A stretch of 64,000 nt of DNA from positions 1-64,000 of the forward strand of contig NZ_BSOT01000006.1 in the NCBI RefSeq assembly GCF_030160655.1. Direction: 5' to 3'. Below, piece by piece: positions 62,040 to 64,000 of the stretch (position 1 is its first letter; every line of letters starts with the position of its first letter). The notes under the pieces were generated by a model that did no database searches, had not been told where the DNA came from, and was given only the letters and a program-made list of their open reading frames with translations. This DNA is from Agaribacter marinus. GTDB taxonomy: Bacteria > Pseudomonadota > Gammaproteobacteria > Enterobacterales > Alteromonadaceae. A program made the position numbers and the translations under genes.

Positions 62040-64000
62040 TTAGTTGATAGTTTCCGATACGGCTAGTACTTTCTGATAAGCTGCATGGGCAAGTAGTCCA
62101 TTGGTTTCATTTTGCGAATTGTCTATTGCTGCTAAGCTAGCTTGTATAGAAGCTTTTAAAGCTAAATACGCCTGCCGTTGCAAGCCAGAATACGCGTCTG
62201 CTTCTTTTTCTAACTTAGCCTGTTCAATGCTTTTGTGTGTTTTACTATCAATCAATACTATGTCATCCAAAGATACAATATCACCTTCCTCTGGCGCTTC
62301 AATAACGATGGCTTCTTCGGGTATGGCTAATCTAAAGTCTTGAAGCTTTTCCTTATCTAGTTGCAACATATACCTCCCAGGAGGCACTTTTGTAAAAAAG
62401 AAGAAGCCATCTACTTCTGTCATGCTTGTAAAATGATTGGCACCGTTGATTTCGAGTAAGTTAACTGTTAAGCCTGCTAAGCTGCGAACTTCACCTTCTT
62501 TTTCTTGAAGAATTATACCTTCGATGTCATTAGTTGTTACGATTGGGAATTCAATACGAGCGGTCCCTCCTTCGTGTGTAGCAAGTAACACAGGCGGTTT
62601 TGACGGCATAAAAAACGGGTCGTATAAAGTGCCCTCATCGACGCCTACTTTTTGATAGCGATTATTGGTGAACAATTGTACTTCGCCGTTTTCTGTCGTT
62701 TGTTCGTCAAGCCAGTTGTGTGAGCCTTCAAAACCAACGCCTACAAGGGGTTCGTCGTTTCCATTAAATTGATTGTCCCTATTGCGATCTAAATACGCAA
62801 AGGCTTCAACTTTTGCAGCACTAGCTCCTTTCGGCTTACTTAATTGCAGTCGCTGTTTGGGTTTGTTATAAAACAAATCCCCCGTGATGCCAATGTTCAC
62901 GTTCCAATGACCTCCGCTATTAATGTTCGCGCCAAGTTTAAAGTTGAATAGTTCATATCGCCAACTTGCCTGTTGGCGATAAGTAAATTTATGTTTATTG
63001 TTGGCGCGGTAACTGATATTGCTCTGCTGAAAAGTTTTTAACTTTTGTGGCCAACGTATGTTCATCGTGTAACTGTCGATATCTAGACGGTCAAAAGGCT
63101 GCCATGACAAAGAATGGCTAAATTGAAAATTTCGGATACGATGCGTTAAAAAAGCATCATGAACTGTTTTGTGTGAACCCCGATTTTCTGAATAAGACAA
63201 TTTGTTTGAAAGAGTATTGCCTCTACGACTTTGTGAAACACCAATTCCTGCTGATAAAGAGCGGCTACCATCTAACCGCTGTCTATTTGAAATATTTAGG
63301 TTCGCAGAAAAAGGCTTTGTACTGCCTAATCGTGCATTTAATCTAGCTTTTGTATCATACACAAAATCTGCGTTATTGCTAAATTTGCTACTTGTAAAAT
63401 CATTTAGATAAGTATGTTCAATACTAGCATTTACTTTATTAGATAATCGACTATTTACACCGACAAATGAAGCTTGTCCACCGCCAATTTGTTTAGCGTG
63501 CCGAACCCGAATTGCGTGATCGCCGATATTCATATCAGCGCCAAACGTGGCATAGTCTTCAAAGTTATTATCTTCAGTTTCTTGCCGTTGATAATCTGAA
63601 TTTAGGGTAATATTGTGGCCAATACCAAAGGTAGTTGAAGCGCCAAAGTGTCTTTCTTTGCTATTTTGAATATTGCCATCTAACAACCGTTTCGCGGCAT
63701 CCGCAGCATATATGCGAAAATCAAAATCTCCCTTAGGAAGTTGCTCTCTTCCCACGTCGACAATTTGCGTTCTGCTTTCTTCGAGGCCCTCTGGACTGAA
63801 CAAGCGTATTTCAAATTCGTTACGACCAAAAAATGTGGAGATATTGGAAAATATTACTTGGTTGTCGTTATCACTTACGGTTTCTTCTAAAAACTCTCCA
63901 TTTCTAAATAGGCGAGCACGCCAACCTGGTAGTACTGTTTCTTCAATTCTTATACTCGAAAAATTCCGTCGCCTATTTTGAGAATAGCTGAAGGTGTTAA
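62040..64000 (-). CDS. Usher-like outer-membrane beta-barrel protein with SdrD/Cna-B-like domains, 5' end outside the window
   Basis: The frame is open from 62040 to the right edge, over 650 residues, so the start lies outside; a TTG at 63803 inside it is not a convincing start. The visible part begins with an Ig-like domain (LPGWRARLFRNGEFLEE, FFGRNEFEIRLFSPEGL), then a long run of amphipathic strands (for example HNITLNSDYQRQ, NISNRQRLDGSRSLSAGIGV, ASWRYELFNFKLG) like an outer-membrane barrel. It resembles alternative fimbrial ushers. After it come FAYLDRNRDNQFNGNDEPLVG and VDGFFFFTKVPPGRYML, which fit SdrD B-like and carboxypeptidase-regulatory domains, and an alanine-rich helical tail. 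No chaperone or pilin gene is visible; these may lie to the right. Confidence 0.65.
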   Translation of the reverse strand, partial: NTFSYSQNRRRNFSSIRIEETVLPGWRARLFRNGEFLEETVSDNDNQVIFSNISTFFGRNEFEIRLFSPEGLEESRTQIVDVGREQLPKGDFDFRIYAADAAKRLLDGNIQNSKERHFGASTTFGIGHNITLNSDYQRQETEDNNFEDYATFGADMNIGDHAIRVRHAKQIGGGQASFVGVNSRLSNKVNASIEHTYLNDFTSSKFSNNADFVYDTKARLNARLGSTKPFSANLNISNRQRLDGSRSLSAGIGVSQSRRGNTLSNKLSYSENRGSHKTVHDAFLTHRIRNFQFSHSLSWQPFDRLDIDSYTMNIRWPQKLKTFQQSNISYRANNKHKFTYRQQASWRYELFNFKLGANINSGGHWNVNIGITGDLFYNKPKQRLQLSKPKGASAAKVEAFAYLDRNRDNQFNGNDEPLVGVGFEGSHNWLDEQTTENGEVQLFTNNRYQKVGVDEGTLYDPFFMPSKPPVLLATHEGGTARIEFPIVTTNDIEGIILQEKEGEVRSLAGLTVNLLEINGANHFTSMTEVDGFFFFTKVPPGRYMLQLDKEKLQDFRLAIPEEAIVIEAPEEGDIVSLDDIVLIDSKTHKSIEQAKLEKEADAYSGLQRQAYLALKASIQASLAAIDNSQNETNGLLAHAAYQKVLAVSETIN

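Noticed and set aside
63801-63803. TTG at 63803 as the start of the right-edge gene
   Set aside because: The frame stays open upstream with continuing Ig-like sequence, so the gene begins outside the window.

Overview
The window looks like the chromosomal replication-origin region of a marine, agar-degrading gammaproteobacterium of the Alteromonadales type. I infer this from the gene order (gyrB-recF-dnaN-dnaA facing rpmH-rnpA-yidD-yidC, then mnmE-mioC, oriC, mnmG-rsmG-parA-parB and the atp operon), the AT-rich DNA, the polA/engB/cytochrome c4/yihI block, and a secreted GH86-type agarase. The genus cannot be fixed from the sequence alone. I see no transposase, phage gene, tRNA, rRNA or CRISPR array.

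Layout. 1-10530 (minus) is one uninterrupted reading frame for a giant YD-repeat (Rhs-type) protein of more than 3,500 residues, cut by the left edge; its far end changes from YD repeats to cadherin/Ig-like domains that include a nearly identical repeat. 10773-21505 is housekeeping: trkH, polA, engB, a diheme cytochrome c4, yihI, a DUF2489 gene and glyQS, with two intergenic stretches that look like small structured RNAs. 21515-31945 is accessory: a lipoprotein with a carbohydrate-binding-like fold, a beta-propeller lipoprotein, a MipA/OmpV-DUF3019-response regulator-histidine kinase operon, ygiD and yqjG beside a LysR regulator, a YceI protein and an unknown membrane protein.

32078-50135 is the replication and segregation core. 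Two DnaA-box clusters lie about 7 kb apart: one between dnaA and rpmH, and one between a dnaC-like gene and mnmG that also carries AT-rich 13-mers and is the likely oriC. A mioC-dnaT-dnaC operon is transcribed towards this oriC, so the putative helicase-loader genes sit at the origin. Two parS sites lie inside recF, about 13-14 kb from parAB. 50338-57261 is the complete F1Fo ATP synthase operon (atpIBEFHAGDC), with a good promoter and a terminator.

57699-61897 holds the most interesting system. A 1,203-residue secreted GH86-type agarase ends in thrombospondin-3-like acidic repeats and a two-loop dockerin-like module. Five bases downstream lies a small secreted protein with a cohesin-like domain and a PEP-CTERM-like C-terminal sorting signal. 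A terminator follows. I infer a minimal cohesin-dockerin device that would tether an agarase to the cell envelope of a Gram-negative bacterium. The window ends in a convergent, truncated gene for a usher-like outer-membrane beta-barrel with SdrD/Cna-B-like domains.
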